64,000 bases of DNA from Arbacia lixula (GCA_963669155.1 OZ022581.1:745157-809156); one strand, 5' to 3'; positions 1 to 13,602 are shown, numbered from the stretch's first letter. Made by a program: numbers and translations. The notes: generated from the sequence alone by a model not told the origin.

Positions 1-564
1 ACGACACACAGCCACACGTTGATGGCGCCAAAGAACATCAGGGACGTGAAGAAGAACGCGACCACGGGCACGGACATCACCAAAGGCGTCGCAGTAGCGA
101 ACGCGTACCCACCCAGGAACAACGGCAAGGCGAGTCTGAGAGCGAACGTCAAAACAGCTCCGACGATGAGGTTCCGGCGGTATGACGTCATCAAGGCGGT
201 GGGCCTCCCGCTCGCCTCGGACAGCAGCTTCAGGATCCTAGACACTTCGACGCTAGGCACGCTGCCCGTGCAGATCAGTCCCATGGCGCCGAACAACGCA
301 TTCTCCCGGTGTGACAGGAAGACGCTGTACACGGCGACGGCTACGAGATGGTGCACGAGGTCCACCTTGAAGTGCTTGAGGTGGGTGTAGAGGATGGCGT
401 CCTGGCCAAGGCGGTAGATGAAGCAACCGATGGCCAGCGAGAAGGCGGATGATGTCACGGGGCCAAAGGCCGGGCCCTTGAATGGGTGTTGGATGGCGTC
501 TTCGAGGCAGAGGATGGCCACCCCAGTGGTCGTCATGGCGACACTCTGGATTAAGTCCAGGCAG
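1..564 (-). CDS. TLC-domain membrane protein, C-terminal exon (partial)
   Basis: Read on the minus strand, this stretch is open throughout after a good acceptor (CCTTACAG, 572-565). The first base completes a codon from the exon at 7628-7909. The translation contains FSLAIGCFIYRLG, then VDLVHHLVAVAVYSVFL with the paired histidines, then SVEVSRILKLL, SYRRNLIVGAVLTFALRLALP and a final hydrophobic stretch ending INVWLCV. This order (helix with YxL, VHH, N-rich loop, VE.SR.L, tFa.R) is the TRAM-LAG1-CLN8 (TLC) domain pattern, with about five membrane helices. The family comprises polytopic ER or plasma-membrane lipid proteins such as the TLCD group; ceramide synthases are less likely because their Homeobox-like and Lag1 motifs are not seen. 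The exon runs off the left edge, so the C terminus is missing. The out-of-frame ORF at 253-591 on this strand is a shadow. Confidence 0.75.
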
Positions 565-831
565 CTGTAAGGAGAGAACACACAAGAACAAGGGCGCTGT
601 CCATTAGCCAACAGCAGCATATGCAGAACAGTCCAATTCATGATAAATGCAAGGTCAAATTAATATTCACATACTGGAATGATCAATTACAATGAAATAA
701 GTATGAAATAAGTTCCGCAGTGTGAAGTCCTATGAACATTCTCAAAATTTATACTTTAGATTCAAATGCATGGTATAGGTAAACATAATTATATGTAGCT
801 GATATGATATGACATGATATGAAGATGTTAA

Positions 832-940
832 CAAGACAACTAGTTTTAAATTCTCTGGGTAGAAGCAAGTAGCGGTGATCACATCGGGGACTTTCATTGG
901 TAGTTACCGACACTAGCCTGCGACACAATGTCGGACCAAC
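832..940. mobile_element. Truncated copy of the 230-bp GAAGT MITE
   Basis: The segment resembles the middle of the two elements at 14652-14878 and 16147-16376. Shared landmarks are AAGACAAC, the string GCGGTGATCACA followed by GGGGACT, and GACACTAGCCTG. The terminal inverted repeats are not recognisable here, so this is an internal fragment. Confidence 0.5.
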
Positions 941-1444
941 GCAACGCCTAAAAAAGCCCGCTTTTAAGAATTTTTTTGTTTCCGTATAGGAGGCTGGGAA
1001 TAAAATGATTCCGTAATTGTTTTAGTCACGACTCCTCTCCCCTCTATGGGAGCATAAAGTGTGTAATAACTCAACGTGATTGGCATGGCTTGGTACTGAA
1101 ATGGTTAATAGAATTTGGTTATACACAGGTCCTATGACACGCTTACAACATTCCAAAAACAATTACAAAGAAGTAGAGATACCAGTTATCACTACCAAAT
1201 TAAGGTATACATTCTCTAGCAATGATGATTTTTTTCGTTGACGTTTCCTTGTATTGCGGTACACTAATTTTGCAAAAACGGGAAAATCCGGGAAAAGAAG
1301 TGTGGTACATGAACATGACCAAAAAAGACGTGCAGAGAAGGTTTGTGAAACTACTTAGAGGACTCGGAAAACCTGAAGGAAATCAACAATACCCCAGCGC
1401 TACAATGTGACCGCAAGGGGTCTGTCTCCGCTTCCACTTCCCCT

Positions 1445-1447
<3 letters not shown>

Positions 1448-1490
<43 letters not shown>

Positions 1491-1600
1491 TGTATGTGTG
1501 TGTGTGTGTGCATTGGAGTGTGTATGTGTGTGAATGCATGTATGTGTGTATGTGTGTATGTATATGTGTGTGTGCATTGGAGTGTGTATGTGTGTGTTTG
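1448..1600. repeat. (GT)n/(GTGTAT)n microsatellite
   Basis: Alternating GT with interspersed GTAT, and two copies of a TGTGCATTGGAGTGTG block about 70 bp apart. The long Val/Cys and His/Thr open frames here on both strands are repeat artefacts. Confidence 0.9.
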
Positions 1601-1605
1601 CGCGC

Positions 1606-1705
1606 GCGCTTGCATGAGGATGTGGGTACATGCATTTCAGGGGGAAAATGAAATTTCCCCTGAATTCCCCCTGAAATGCATGTACCCACATCCTCATGCA
1701 AGCGC
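1606..1705. repeat. 100-bp near-perfect palindrome (foldback)
   Basis: The left arm 1606-1646 (starting GCGCTTGCATGAGGATG) is matched by its reverse complement at 1665-1705, leaving an 18-nt centre that itself holds a short GGGGAAA/TTTCCCC palindrome. It abuts the GT microsatellite on its left. It may be a very short foldback element or a copying artefact at the repeat edge. Confidence 0.85.
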
Positions 1706-4700
1706 ATGTACTTTTCATCGTCACATAGCAGTACACAATGGAAAATAATGTTATTTAACTGCATATGAAACACAATCACTGTGGTGGAGATTAATGTAAA
1801 AAAAAAAGAAATATGCTTGTGAGGGTTGTTGTTGATTGGTGAATTTAGGTGCGTTTCTGAATCGACTCCTATCACGTACGCGCCGACTATTTGGTCATTA
1901 CACAGGGTCGTACAGGTGCGCGATGTTGTATCTCATATCCATTAGTATCTAGTCATAATGTTATTTTAATGAAACCATCATGATTTGATTTTCTGTATAA
2001 ATGAGCGGTATAATGATTTAATGTCCATTTCTCCGGGTATACTATTTTCCTTTTTCACACAAACGATTTGGTTAGCAGCAAACAAAAACGAAGTTGACAC
2101 ACTGAGCATAATGTTTGCATAAAGTCACTTCTCCCATTTCCGTGCATATAGGGAATCCCCACCACACCATCCATCAATACAGAATTCTTATTTCTCCATT
2201 AGAACTTCCTGTCTGTCCCCACCCACAAATTATGGTGTTTACACTGAATATAAATATCACATTACGACGATTCCAAGATCGCTTCGTGCGTAGAAACTAA
2301 GGTTGCGAAATAGATTATGAAATTAATTATAATCAGTTCCTTTTTGTTACATCATTGCGATAAATAGAGAGGAAAAGGCTTAATTTTGCATACGAATGAA
2401 ATAAGAGTTGGCGAGGATTCACAGTTTGTCTTTTGTACGCATAATCGCCACTGGCAATAAAATGATATTAAAGATAAAATAGTGATTGTGTTTTTGGACG
2501 CATTTAAATCTAGTATGACAAGTGATCATCATTAAATGTCATTTTAATTAAACGGAAGAGGGAGACGTTGCTCTTCGTGGGTCAATGGCTAGCCCTCTAC
2601 ACCAAAACCAGACAGCTTGGAAAGCGATCATTAGAGTCTTAGATAATCGTATTGGCTGATTATCTTCATTAGCTTTATGCAAATCGTGTGCAGCCTTTAT
2701 TTTACATGTTCCTTTCCCCCATCTTTCACAAGAAAGTTTTCACTTCTTCCTGTTTTGTCTGCAAGAATGAATTGACAGAATGTATTTCCACTAGACATGG
2801 GCCCCGTCTTAAAAAGAGTTGCGATCTACTATCTGTACAGTTATAATTGATACCAATGGCAAGTCAACATGGTCAAGTTACGATCAATTGCAAATATTTA
2901 TAGGACAGAGCCCAGAACTAGCTATGGACTCATAGACTCTGGTGTGATCGCGCACTTACAAACAATATTGAGGAGGTATATCCAGGGGGGTGTTATGAAG
3001 GAGAAGAAACTCGAGCATTATACATTCAAACATCTGTATGGGTTCTAAAGCGTGTTCATGCATGTCAAAAACATTCCATAATCATGACAATGCTTTGATG
3101 TTCCATGTGCCGGGCCGACATTTAGCTGTTGTCAACTTGAAAAAGAAATGTCTTTAATTGCCCATTTGTCTCTAGAAGCTTTTTTTTTTTTTTTTTTACA
3201 AATTTGTTTGCAAATTATAAGGAAGTTAAGTAAAGATTATGACAGATCCTTTACTCTGCTTTTGTTTCGAAAAGTAATGAGGAATTATTAAAAAACGGAC
3301 ATATAAGATATTTGTATTACTTACAAAATTGACCAATTTCATCACTTTTCGACATCTTGTGCATTTGTGGGATTCAGCCATTCTGAAAATGATATATTAA
3401 GCTGTGTATTATCATTAACTGTGTTTGTGTGCGTTTGCGTACAGCGGAGATATTTTACTTTAAGATCTTGTTTATTTGTGTTACCTGATACCTGTTATGC
3501 TCATGGAAGTATTAATTACATTAACAGAACGGGACAAGCGAAATGAGACTGTACATTTCTTTTGTTCTCTCTGAAAAGCCGTTGCCACGCAATCATGTTC
3601 ATAATTGTTCAAACACCTGAACACCATAACTTTTCAGCGGCTTGGCACATGGGTTCAAAGAGAGAAAGTTGCTTCATATCCTTCCATAACACATCCCTGG
3701 TATATCGAAGGGTAAACCATCAATGATTGATGTTGCAATAACGGAACAGATAATCAGTCAAGATGTTACGAAATGAAACCCGAACGAACCATTGCAATAG
3801 GATTCTCATTAGTGCAGCTATACAATCCGCCCCATCGGCGATTTAAATGCTAAATTTTCCGAGAAATACGTCGGCAAGAGAGTCTCGTTCTTATCCCCGA
3901 CCTTTCGGATCTTGACAAGAATACACGGTGTATGTACCTCATATACGGCTATTATTACACTGACATAGAAATTACCTCAAAGGTGACTTCAATGCGCATT
4001 TCCCCACTTCGCCGAATTCTGCACGTGTAGAAACCTATTGCAGTTACCGTTCGTCGCCCATCAATTGACAAATCTGTACGAGATACCCGTATAGTAATAT
4101 CCATGTCGGATATAGCGGTTATGATATTTGCACAGATATCACCCCGTCGGCGAGTTCAATTAATACAAATTCCCCCTTCTGCATATGTTGGCAAATTAAT
4201 CATAATAGTTTCATTGGAGATTAGCTTAATTTCGGTGCTTCCCCTGTAGTAATGTGGGGTTTTACCCGTACGCCCTGCTCGTTGGATTTCACGGTTGTAT
4301 TATAGGCAGCTTTTTACAGAGAAATTGCCCTGTCGGCGCTTTCAATGCATACTATTATTTCGCATGTTTTTTATGAGAAAAGGGAAAAATCCCCCGACAT
4401 TTCCCCCGAATCTTTAGATTGACAGATATACCCTAAGAACTCACGCGTTTAGATACAAACACAAATACTTATGTTTTCCCTATGTTTGCTTAGTGATAAC
4501 ATCTCACAGTAGCGCTATTTATACATACATGCCGTATGTGGAGATTTCCCATTTCTTAACGCGGGAATACAATGACATATTTTTTTGTTTCGGAAATTAA
4601 ACGCTAACGTTTTGTTGGTAGCCCATTTCGCAGAAACATTTTAGTCCGATTCATTATTCACTGCTCATGCTATACAACCACACCCTTTCCCGCCCTTGTA

Positions 4701-5507
4701 CGAACGTCCGGCTTGGAAAAGAAAATAAAGGAGATGGGTTATGAATCAGACACCGGAGTGGCTGTGGTACAGACTGATAGGGATAAGAATGGAAACAAGG
4801 CAGAGAAAGGGAGAAGAAAAGAAAAGAAAAAGAAGATTGGCAAGCCGAAGAAGAGGTGTAGGCCTAAAGAACACAGTTGTAGTGGTTGTGGTATAGTTAC
4901 GGATACGGACAGATACAAGACGAAAGAGAAAAAGAAAATCAAAGAAAGAAAAGAAAGATTGGCAAAACCGAAAGAGAACAAAAGGGTAGCTTAAAGACCA
5001 CAGCTTAAAAAAAATGAAAATGTGAATAATGTATATACAGGGAGAAAATCATGAATATACATAATCATGAGTTCGATTCAGGCGCGTATTTAGACGTTGA
5101 CCCCCCCCCCCCCCCCCTATTTTGTTGTAATTAATGTACTTTATATATTTTGTGTTGTTATTGATGTGTTATCAGGGGGATTTAGTGTGGAAACTCCCCC
5201 CCCCCCCTCCCAGAGGACGGTCTGGCGGGTACCCTACCCAGTTTTGTATGACGCAAAAAATTGTGCAGCGCCTGGATACGCGCCTGGTTCGATTATGATG
5301 GCTATGGTTTATGTTGGATTTCCTAAATATATTGGAACAGAGTTTTGCCCCGTAGGGTTTTATCTTCAGGTGGATGTTGATCATTTTTAGTTTACCATTC
5401 CTCCATCTTTTTGTGAGGTTGTTATTATGATTACCATTACAATGAATATCCTGAGTAGTATCTGTATTACTGCTGGTCTTGGGGTTGAAGTCAGAATCAG
5501 CATAATA

Positions 5508-5682
5508 TTAAGGCCATCGCAGACGATACGATCCGATCAGTCGTACGACTCTGCGACCGGCTGAATCACATGACCCGGTCATTGCATTTGTACATGAATG
5601 TGACGTCACATTTCCAGTCGTAGGCCATTACGACTGCAGGGTCGTGGCAAAATCTTGAAGCCTGCGGTGCGGTGGCCTTAAT
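5508..5682. mobile_element. MITE with TTA-flanked GGCC ends
   Basis: The left end reads TTAAGGCCATCGCA and the right end reads TGCGGTGGCCTTAA, giving short terminal inverted repeats starting GGCC, each bounded by TTA. Body about 165 bp with CpG-rich internal sequence and no coding capacity. The TTA duplication and GGCC ends are like PIF/Harbinger-type MITEs; the superfamily is inferred. Confidence 0.5.
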
Positions 5683-7627
5683 GATAGGCATACATGCAAG
5701 CATTGCTATTGTCACTAGCAAAAAAGGATATGCTTTGAAGTATTGATGTTAGTACAGAATCAAAGTAGAGATGCGACTAGTACTTATACTGTTGAGAGCG
5801 TACGGTCATAAGCATTGCATGGAGCAGTTATCACTTGGTTTGAATATTTCTTTGGGATTTTTCTCTTTATTACAATAAATTTGTTTCCCCTTTTATTTCG
5901 GTGTCATGTTAAATGCTAGATCGACTACATGTATTGACTGTCGGCCTAAATCAGAATATTACCTAAAAAGATCTACATCCGAATACATCCGTCCGGAAAA
6001 CTATCAAAGCGTTGTGTGGAAGCAATGCAGCGCGTCCTATCCTGGTAACTTACTACAGAAAAAAAGGTGACCAAATGTTGATATTGCGCCATGCAACATG
6101 TGCGTGCACATACATGACATATGTGTTGGTTCCGTGACGCTCTTTGCAGAATTCCCCACAAATGATTTAACCCGGACGCTAAGATATGCCTTACTAATAT
6201 TCAAAGAAAGGAAAAATTCACTTGAAAGAGACTTACAAATATTGGCCGTTTAGATATTTATGGCAGAATCTCTTTAAATTTTACCCGGACATTACTATAG
6301 ATGCTATATATTTAAAGAGAATAACATATCACTTTGAACAGACTTAAGAATTAAGTTGTTTAGATGTTGATTAAAATCTTTTTGTCCTTGACAAATTATT
6401 GAACTCTAAATTTGCTCAGTCCATACATCCGAGAGCAATGTAAACATAAACACGAGACAGACTAACGAGTCGGACTCAATACAGACCAGTCTGTCGTAAA
6501 AATATATCATTTTCACTTCAGACTAATAAGTGCACAAAATACACGCGAGTAAAGAAAGAAGAAGTAATGCTGTTCAAAAACAGGAAAAACTCATGCAGAG
6601 ATATGAAAACATGAATATTATATTTATCGGAGATTATCTAACGCTGGTTACATCATTACTCTCCAAGTTGATTAATTTGTTTCGCAACCCACTTAGCACA
6701 CCGCCCATCTCTGCCGCACTACACACGTATGCTGTACTAACTGTTGATGAATCATTCACTATCTGGTTTTAATTAGGAAACACTCTCCGCTCATTTTCTT
6801 TAAAAGCTGTAAGAAACCAAAGGATAATTTCAATTACTATTTTATTACTATGACTTTTATGACAAATAAATTGGTAGAAAGCACCGTCGTAAATTAGTCT
6901 GATATGTGTGTGTATGATAATATGTGCGAACTTAATTGTTTTATAGTTTATATAGAGATAATAAAATGATTCCACTGAATAGGAGAGGAAGATAAGAAAT
7001 GAAGAATAAAAAGCCCACGTCGCAACCTTAATTGAAAAGATGTGTTTTTATACGTACTATATTTGGTCAAGAGCTCCCGCCCTTTACATTGCGTGTATAG
7101 TTCTAAAGTTGAAGCTTTTTTGAGTAAACAAAAGAGAAAATGAAAGCGAAGTGATGATTGGGATTTCAAGGACGGGAAAGGGAAGAAAATACAATAGATT
7201 GTTTGAAAGCAGTACCGAGAAACCGCAGATAAAGACGATTGATACTCACGGAGAGAAACAACAAAATACAAACAGGCACACGCTTGAGTCAATCAAATAC
7301 ACAACCTGCAAAACTATTTTAGGACAAAACATAAAGTGTAGGACAAAAAAGAGGGAATAATGCGGTCTACTGCGATATAAAGACAGAAAGAAAATAATAT
7401 TTGAGAGAATAGCACAAGTAGGCTAGTTATCAACTTAATTGGGAAAAGTATTCAATATTATTACGAATGACCAAACGGGGCAATGAAACGAGAGAAAGAA
7501 TAAATGAATATAAATATTACCAATGGGAATTAATTGAAAATAGTTTATAACTAGAGCGCAGCAACGAAGGATATGATATTATATTTGATTAGGCCTATTA
7601 ATCAATAGATGGTTTCTTAAAGCTTAC

Positions 7628-7909
7628 AATCGTGGAAGTCTCCATGGTTCATCCTCGTGTGCATCAACCAGCGAGCGCCAGACGGACTTCTCGTCCGTAG
7701 CTTCCCGCCAGTAGGTCGTCAGGCGACCGGTGACGCCCCGCAGAGTGAAAAATAGCGCGGAGCAGAGGTTGACGGTAACCGAGATCCATAGCAGATCCGT
7801 AATATCCATAGCACAGTAAACACAAGTACCCAGGAATGCCGTGAGTATGTACATTTGGAAGAGGAGGAGAGTACACGGCTCCTTCGTGTCGCGAACGAGA
7901 ATTATGAAA
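7628..7909 (-). CDS. TLC-domain membrane protein, upstream exon
   Basis: A minus-strand exon lies between an acceptor (TTTGTTGCAG, 7919-7910) and a donor (GATT|GTAAGC, 7628/7627). It starts with the third base of a codon and ends with two bases. Those two bases join the exon at 1-564 to read PRF-CLDLIQSVAM without a frame break. It encodes about 93 residues: two hydrophobic segments (YILTAFLGTCVYCAM and LLWISVTVNLCSALFF), then a hydrophilic stretch with TTYWREATDEKSVW and DAHEDEPW. The segments fit the N-terminal helices and loop that precede a TLC domain. The frame stays open upstream of the acceptor to a non-ATG codon, so this is not the start exon. The start exon must lie at higher coordinates and was not found. 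Confidence 0.7.
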
Positions 7910-8783
7910 CTGCAACAAATGCACGAAGAAACAAACTTCAAAGCAGGAGTTAGTTGTATACAAGCTGCTCTGTGATTGGTTGCCCGTTGTCACAATCGTG
8001 CGCAGATGTACAAAGTGAGTTCCATAAGACGCTTGACAACAACCAGTTGCAACTTATTTACAAGCTGTAAGCCTATATTGGTCAGTTATCTAGTAGCTGG
8101 CTAAAACATTACTTGATGGCGGTCACTTTTCCGACGATGTCCTCCTTATGGAATGGCAAGAATTATGGGGTCGCAGGCGTCGATGGTCCCTTCAGGAAAC
8201 AATTAATGACGAGATTCGATTGGCTGAAAGTCGATGATGACCGGGCGAATCAGAACTAAGATCAATCATGTCAATTGTCTCCTCAATATCGTAGACATGG
8301 GACGTATAGTCATGTGCTATTAGGACGAGTACTTCAGCCGATTTGAGCAGAGCTACAAGATTCACTTGAAGCCGTACGAGCAACACGAGCATTAATTCGA
8401 GACAGCTTCACACCAATTGACGCATCCGTTTTAAGTTTGCATGGCAAGTAAGACAGAAATTGCAACAATAAATTGCGGTACACGCATTAACGGAGTGAAG
8501 AAATACAAGAGCTCCTTTTGCGTTTTCACCCGAAATTGCGATGTTAAAAGGATTTGTCACTTCAAGTGCCAGATAGGTACCCTTGCTGTCAGTGTTAAAG
8601 ACGATTGATCGGTCATGCGTTGTGACTGGAACCTGTTGAAAATCCTCGAATATACACCGCTAGAAGTATATCCGCATTTTTATATCATGGACCGATGTGG
8701 ACGGGATTTTCCGAGGGAATTTCCCCTGCTGCGTTCGCTCAATGACGTACGCAGTGCAACTTGCCCTTTGGAACGTGTAACCC

Positions 8784-8787
<4 letters not shown>

Positions 8788-8824
<37 letters not shown>

Positions 8825-8908
8825 CCTCTTTCTCACTCTGTCTGTATCTGTCTGTCTCTCTCTCTCCCTCACCCTGTCTGTATCTGTCTCTCTGTCTGTC
8901 TATCTGTC

Positions 8909-8958
<50 letters not shown>

Positions 8959-9180
8959 TCTCTCTCCCTGTCTCTCGCTTATCTCTGTTTCTCTCCCTCT
9001 CTCTGTCTGTCTATTATAATCTGTTTCTCTCTCTTCCTGTTCTCGTCTCTCTATCTCTCTCTCTGTTGGTCTATCTATATAATGATATATGTTTCTCCCC
9101 CTCTCTCCTGTTCTCGTCTCTCTCTCTCTGTTCTTGTCCCACCTCCTTTCTCTGTTTTCTGTTCTCTCCCCCTTCCCTCT

Positions 9181-9222
<42 letters not shown>

Positions 9223-9330
9223 CTTTGTACATCTCGCTCTCTACCCCCCCCCCCCCCCCCATCTGTCTATCTCTCTCTTGTCTGTGTTTCCCGCTCTCTT
9301 TCTCCCCATCCTCTTCTCTACTTCTACACG
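8788..9330. repeat. Polypyrimidine (TC)n tract cluster
   Basis: About 540 bp that are almost entirely pyrimidine on the plus strand: TC runs broken by TGTC, CCCTC and a 16-18 nt C homopolymer near 9243-9260. Such mirror-symmetric pyrimidine tracts can form triplex structure; that is general knowledge, not shown here. Confidence 0.9.
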
Positions 9331-10616
9331 CGCGTTGCTTTCTGTTAATTTCTCTCCCAATCGCCCTTTTTGTCTGGCTGTCTGGCATTTTTTTTCTGCT
9401 CGTCTCTTGTTCTGTTTCCCCCATCTCTCCACAACCCTCCCCTCTATTTGCCACTCACTATTTATGAACGTTTTGATAAGAACTAAAAATATAGGACAAT
9501 AAAACACGAGGTTTCCATATTTACTGCCCCGTTGTTGTTGTTTTTTTTTATATATATTTAGGTAAATTACTGCCCCGTTGATTATGTTCATCTCTAGGGA
9601 TTTCCCCCTTGTCAGTTCGAGGCAGAAAAAAGAAAAGGAAAATAGTATGGTGAAACATTTCGACGCAGTTCCTACTCACAATGTAAATACAGCCTTAGAT
9701 AAAGATGGTGTTCACAGGATCGGTGATTATTTACCTGATTGTATATAGGGCATACATACACTGGCTCTGCCCTCTTTCCTTCCCTAGTTTCTACTTCACC
9801 CTCTTAGTACCAGGCAATCATTGGTATCTAACACATATATACTCCTATGGGACCAAGAAGGTTAAATGCTAATGGATTGCTAATCATTTCTTCCTGATTG
9901 CATGATTACGAAACAATCTGTCAACAGAGTAAAACGAAAACAAATTGCTCTATTTTCTTTGGATAATGCACATCGACAAAGTAATTCATATTTATCTCAC
10001 GTGCTTTATTCCCCCTGTCGTTCTTGTTGTTCTTCACATGCAAGGAAGTTTGATTTCGTTCTCGTTTTCTCTTTGTCCATAAGCTTCACACACGGTCCAA
10101 GCATGCTTGGCAATGCGGAGATGTGGGTAGAGTGGGGCGGGATGCGGGCGGGGTGGGGTGGGATGCGGGTGGGTTGTGGGCTGGGTGTGTCCCTGCACCC
10201 CACCCCCATTCGAATCACAATGGAATTTGATTATGGTTATGGTTTATAAATATATCTTGTATATCTGGAATAACTTAGCCTTTTTCTTATCTGGCACTTT
10301 CATTTCAATGTAAATGCTTAAAAAAAAAACATTTTACCGAGTAGATTCCTTTTACACGATCAAGCTTTCACTCAATATTCTATAGTGTCTGTAAAAGTTA
10401 CTGACCGAAATATTTTTTCTTTATATTCATCAACAGTTTAAGCTTCCATATGGACCTCCTTTGCGAATACACTAAAGGCTGGCAGATTTCACGGACAAAC
10501 TTCGCGTATGTCTTCGAAGGATTGTATCCATACAATTGTTTTATTATTCAAAATTACCAACGTGTTACTTTCTGGTAAGAATGTTCAACATCATGAAGGG
10601 TAAGATACATAGATAT

Positions 10617-10760
10617 ACAGTTGAGGCCAAAAGTTTACATACACCCATGGAATTCAATGAAATTTGTCCGCTTGCCAAACTTCCTAAAATTTACGATATC
10701 TTCAGAAATATAAATACTACCATGACGAATTTGGTATCAAATGAAAGAGCATATTAAGTT
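10617..10760 (+). mobile_element. Truncated Tc1/mariner-like MITE (left end)
   Basis: It starts TACAGTTGAGGCCAAAAG followed by TTTACATACACCCATGG. It stays similar to the element at 54188-54808 for about 140 bp (shared ATGGAATTCAATGAAATTTG, ATACTACCATGAC and ATCAAATGA). No matching right terminal repeat was found downstream, so this copy is truncated. The end resembles Tc1-family termini, which begin CAGT at a TA target. Confidence 0.6.
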
Positions 10761-11204
10761 ATTTGCCCTCAAGTAATCAACATTTGGAGTAATTAGTGAT
10801 TAAATCATAAATTCTCAAAATATTCAGCACAAACATTTCGAGAATTTGTGATTTAATCATTAATTATTTTTTGTCTTCCCAGTACAGTATATTCCCTTTA
10901 ACGACGCTCCGAGCAATCAAGTACAGAGTTGAAATTTAAAATTAACTTTATACTTCCATAACTACACTGATAACACATTGATGTTTTGATTTTTTTTTTC
11001 ACTGATTATGACGAAGACGAACTTGACGTTAAAATCTTACAATGATATTAATGATATTGAAAGAAAGACAGCAAAGAAGAGAAGTCAGAAATAAATGGAA
11101 AGAAGAAAGAAAGTGGAAGAATAAAATAAAACAGACAGCATGTACGTTTGGTGCATCGTGAGAAAAAAACAATCATGAGACCAGACAGGGCAGATAAGAG
11201 AAAA

Positions 11205-11233
11205 AGAGAGAGATAGAGAGAGAAAGAGAGGTG

Positions 11234-11279
<46 letters not shown>

Positions 11280-11385
11280 GAGAGGGGAGAGAGAGAAAGA
11301 GAGAAAGGGAGAGAGATAGAGAGAGAGAGAGAGAGAGAATAAAGAAAGAAAGAGAAAGAGAAAGAGAAAAAGGGAGAGAGATGGA

Positions 11386-11420
<35 letters not shown>
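11205..11420. repeat. (GA)n purine tract
   Basis: About 215 bp of GA dinucleotides with GAAA and GGGAGA interruptions on the plus strand. The overlapping Arg/Glu (plus) and Ser/Leu (minus) open frames are artefacts. Confidence 0.9.
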
Positions 11421-11424
<4 letters not shown>

Positions 11425-12180
11425 CTACACGATTGAAACAGGGATAGACTGGTCGAGGCTGAACCATACTGCAGTCAATGACATAATTATCAATCCTGTT
11501 TTGGCCATGTGGGTCAGGAAACCAGACTGACCACTTGTTGTGTGATCCTTTTCCCCTTTCCTCTATCGTATTCTCTCTTTCTCTTCCTTTCACGCTCTCC
11601 TGAATATAGACATGTACATGTACAGCTAATGCTGGCAATCGGGTGTGTCGTGATCGTGAACGTTTGAGGGAAACGGGAATTCCCCTTCCTGGCCCGCTTC
11701 GATTCAATCTATCATGAATAGTCAATGGGTTTGGAGGAAGTGGACGAGGAGTTTGACGTTTGGCGAAGGTTATTTGGCTGTAGGTGAGCTGCTTCATACA
11801 GCCTTGGTGAGAGCGAAGGGTTAAAGTGCGTTTAGCTCGAACAACCTGATTATCGCTCGCAAGTCTCTCCCAGGATTTATCCACGCATCAATATACACGG
11901 TGCTACCTCACTTTTTAATATACCCTGGGAATTTCAGGATTAACACCATTCTAACACAACAAAATAATGGACCAAATGAGGAAGTTTATTTCGATCTTGT
12001 ATGTATAATGAATGCCACCGTCTTTTTTGATCCAGTCATGATTATCTATCTTTCTCCATCACTCCACATTTCTCTGTCTTTCTCTGTTTTAATTTCCCCC
12101 ATCACCCCCCTAAATCCCCCTTTGTTCCCGGTCTCCTATGTGTGTTTGCGTAGACATGTGTGTGTATGTGTGTATGTGTG

Positions 12181-12301
<121 letters not shown>

Positions 12302-13547
12302 TCTGTACGTAATGAGTGAGAATATGAAATCCAAATGTACATTCATTTTTTTTTTGATTCAGTTTCCTGCGGGGGAAATAATGGATCCGCGTCCTGGTAT
12401 GGCTTAGTTGTAATGGGATCGAGTCTCTCTGATATATACATGCTGCTGGCTTTCTCAAGATATGATTATGGTGGTGTATGAATCCTTCAGTACCTAATTG
12501 CATATAATCACGTTTGTCACTCGGAGGTATCGTGTATTGCAGAGCCACACCCAAATGCACGCTGAAGAACATGTTCTTCTTTTCGCCAAGAGTAGGATGA
12601 AAGCCGGTGCGGACAAGCGCTTGTTTATTTTTATTCAACCTCATTGGTGAATGTTTTCTAATAAGTTGAAATTAATTCTGAATAAATGCAAACAGATCTG
12701 ATTGACAAAGTTATATGATTTAGGACTATCTGTAGGCCTATACAGGGATAACCGGCGTGCTAATTACCTGAAGTGGTTATTGTTGCAACTAGGCCAATAT
12801 TATAAACGAGAGGGTTTGGCAGAGTAACCATGGGAACGTATGCATACATGTATACCATAAAGCCAAATAAAGACTATGCTCCTTACAATGATTTTTGGAT
12901 TGCGCGAGATGTAGAGAGACGAAATTTGAGGTTTGTAAAAGCACTAGGACATAGAAATAGGCCTAAATCACGCCGGATTGAAACTACAATGCATACATTG
13001 AGAAAGTACAAGCACCCCGGAAGGAAACGACTTTGGCATCTAAAACCGCCTGCGGTTATCATGCAATACACACACACATACTGTACGTGCACGCACGCAT
13101 GCACACACTCATACAGACCTTTTCCCCCTCTTTTTTTCTCTTTCTAAAAAGACATCGTGTGCTTCTTAAGTTTAGTTTAGGCCTGTATGTCTTTATTTAC
13201 GGTTACGGTCTACGTGTACCGAAAATCTGGCATGGTAATAATTGACTTGATTGAACGAATACCGATGCTTATGACGACAATGTGCCATTTATATGATGTA
13301 CTTATTTACTTATTTCCTAAATTACTTATTTACTCATTTGTATTTGTAAGGCAAGGGCACCGCCTGGATGTTAGGGATCACGCCGCCTTGTTATGAGATG
13401 ATCATCCCAACAAGAAGACGTTGAGTTCGGCGTCGTTCCTTACAGCGAGTTGTAGATGGCGAGGGACAATTCTTGACTTTCTTATCGCGAGCAGAATTGC
13501 CTGCTTAGGAGACGGATGTGGTGAAACAAAGAGTGGGTATTTGATTG

Positions 13548-13548
<1 letters not shown>

Positions 13549-13600
<52 letters not shown>
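13549..13600. repeat. (CA)n microsatellite
   Basis: About 50 nt of perfect CA followed by a T homopolymer. No gene nearby. Confidence 0.95.

Positions 13601-13602
<2 letters not shown>

Larger units (their letters stand above)
565..7627 (-). other. Intron of the TLC-domain gene
   Basis: Non-coding sequence of 7.06 kb between two phase-matched exons. It holds a truncated MITE fragment (832-940), a GT microsatellite (1448-1600), a 100-bp palindrome (1606-1705), a poly-A run near 3180, a short Lys/Arg-rich open stretch (4713-4994) with no recognisable domain, two C homopolymers (5101-5117 and about 5199-5210) and a TTA-flanked MITE (5508-5682). Between 1750 and 4700 it is AT-rich sequence in which no gene or repeat was recognised. 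Confidence 0.6.

Noticed and set aside
253..591. 112-residue minus-strand frame starting upstream of 564
   Set aside because: It crosses the splice acceptor at 565-572 and is out of frame with the TLC-domain translation, which is the supported one.
4713..4994. 93-residue Lys-rich open frame
   Set aside because: Low-complexity Lys/Glu/Arg sequence from an A/G-rich stretch, no domain or splice support.
8615..9591. Leu/Ser-rich membrane-protein-like open frames
   Set aside because: Translation of a (TC)n tract; the same applies to the Ser/Leu and Arg/Glu frames at 11048-11884, 19481-20009, 21298-21573 and 21948-22256.
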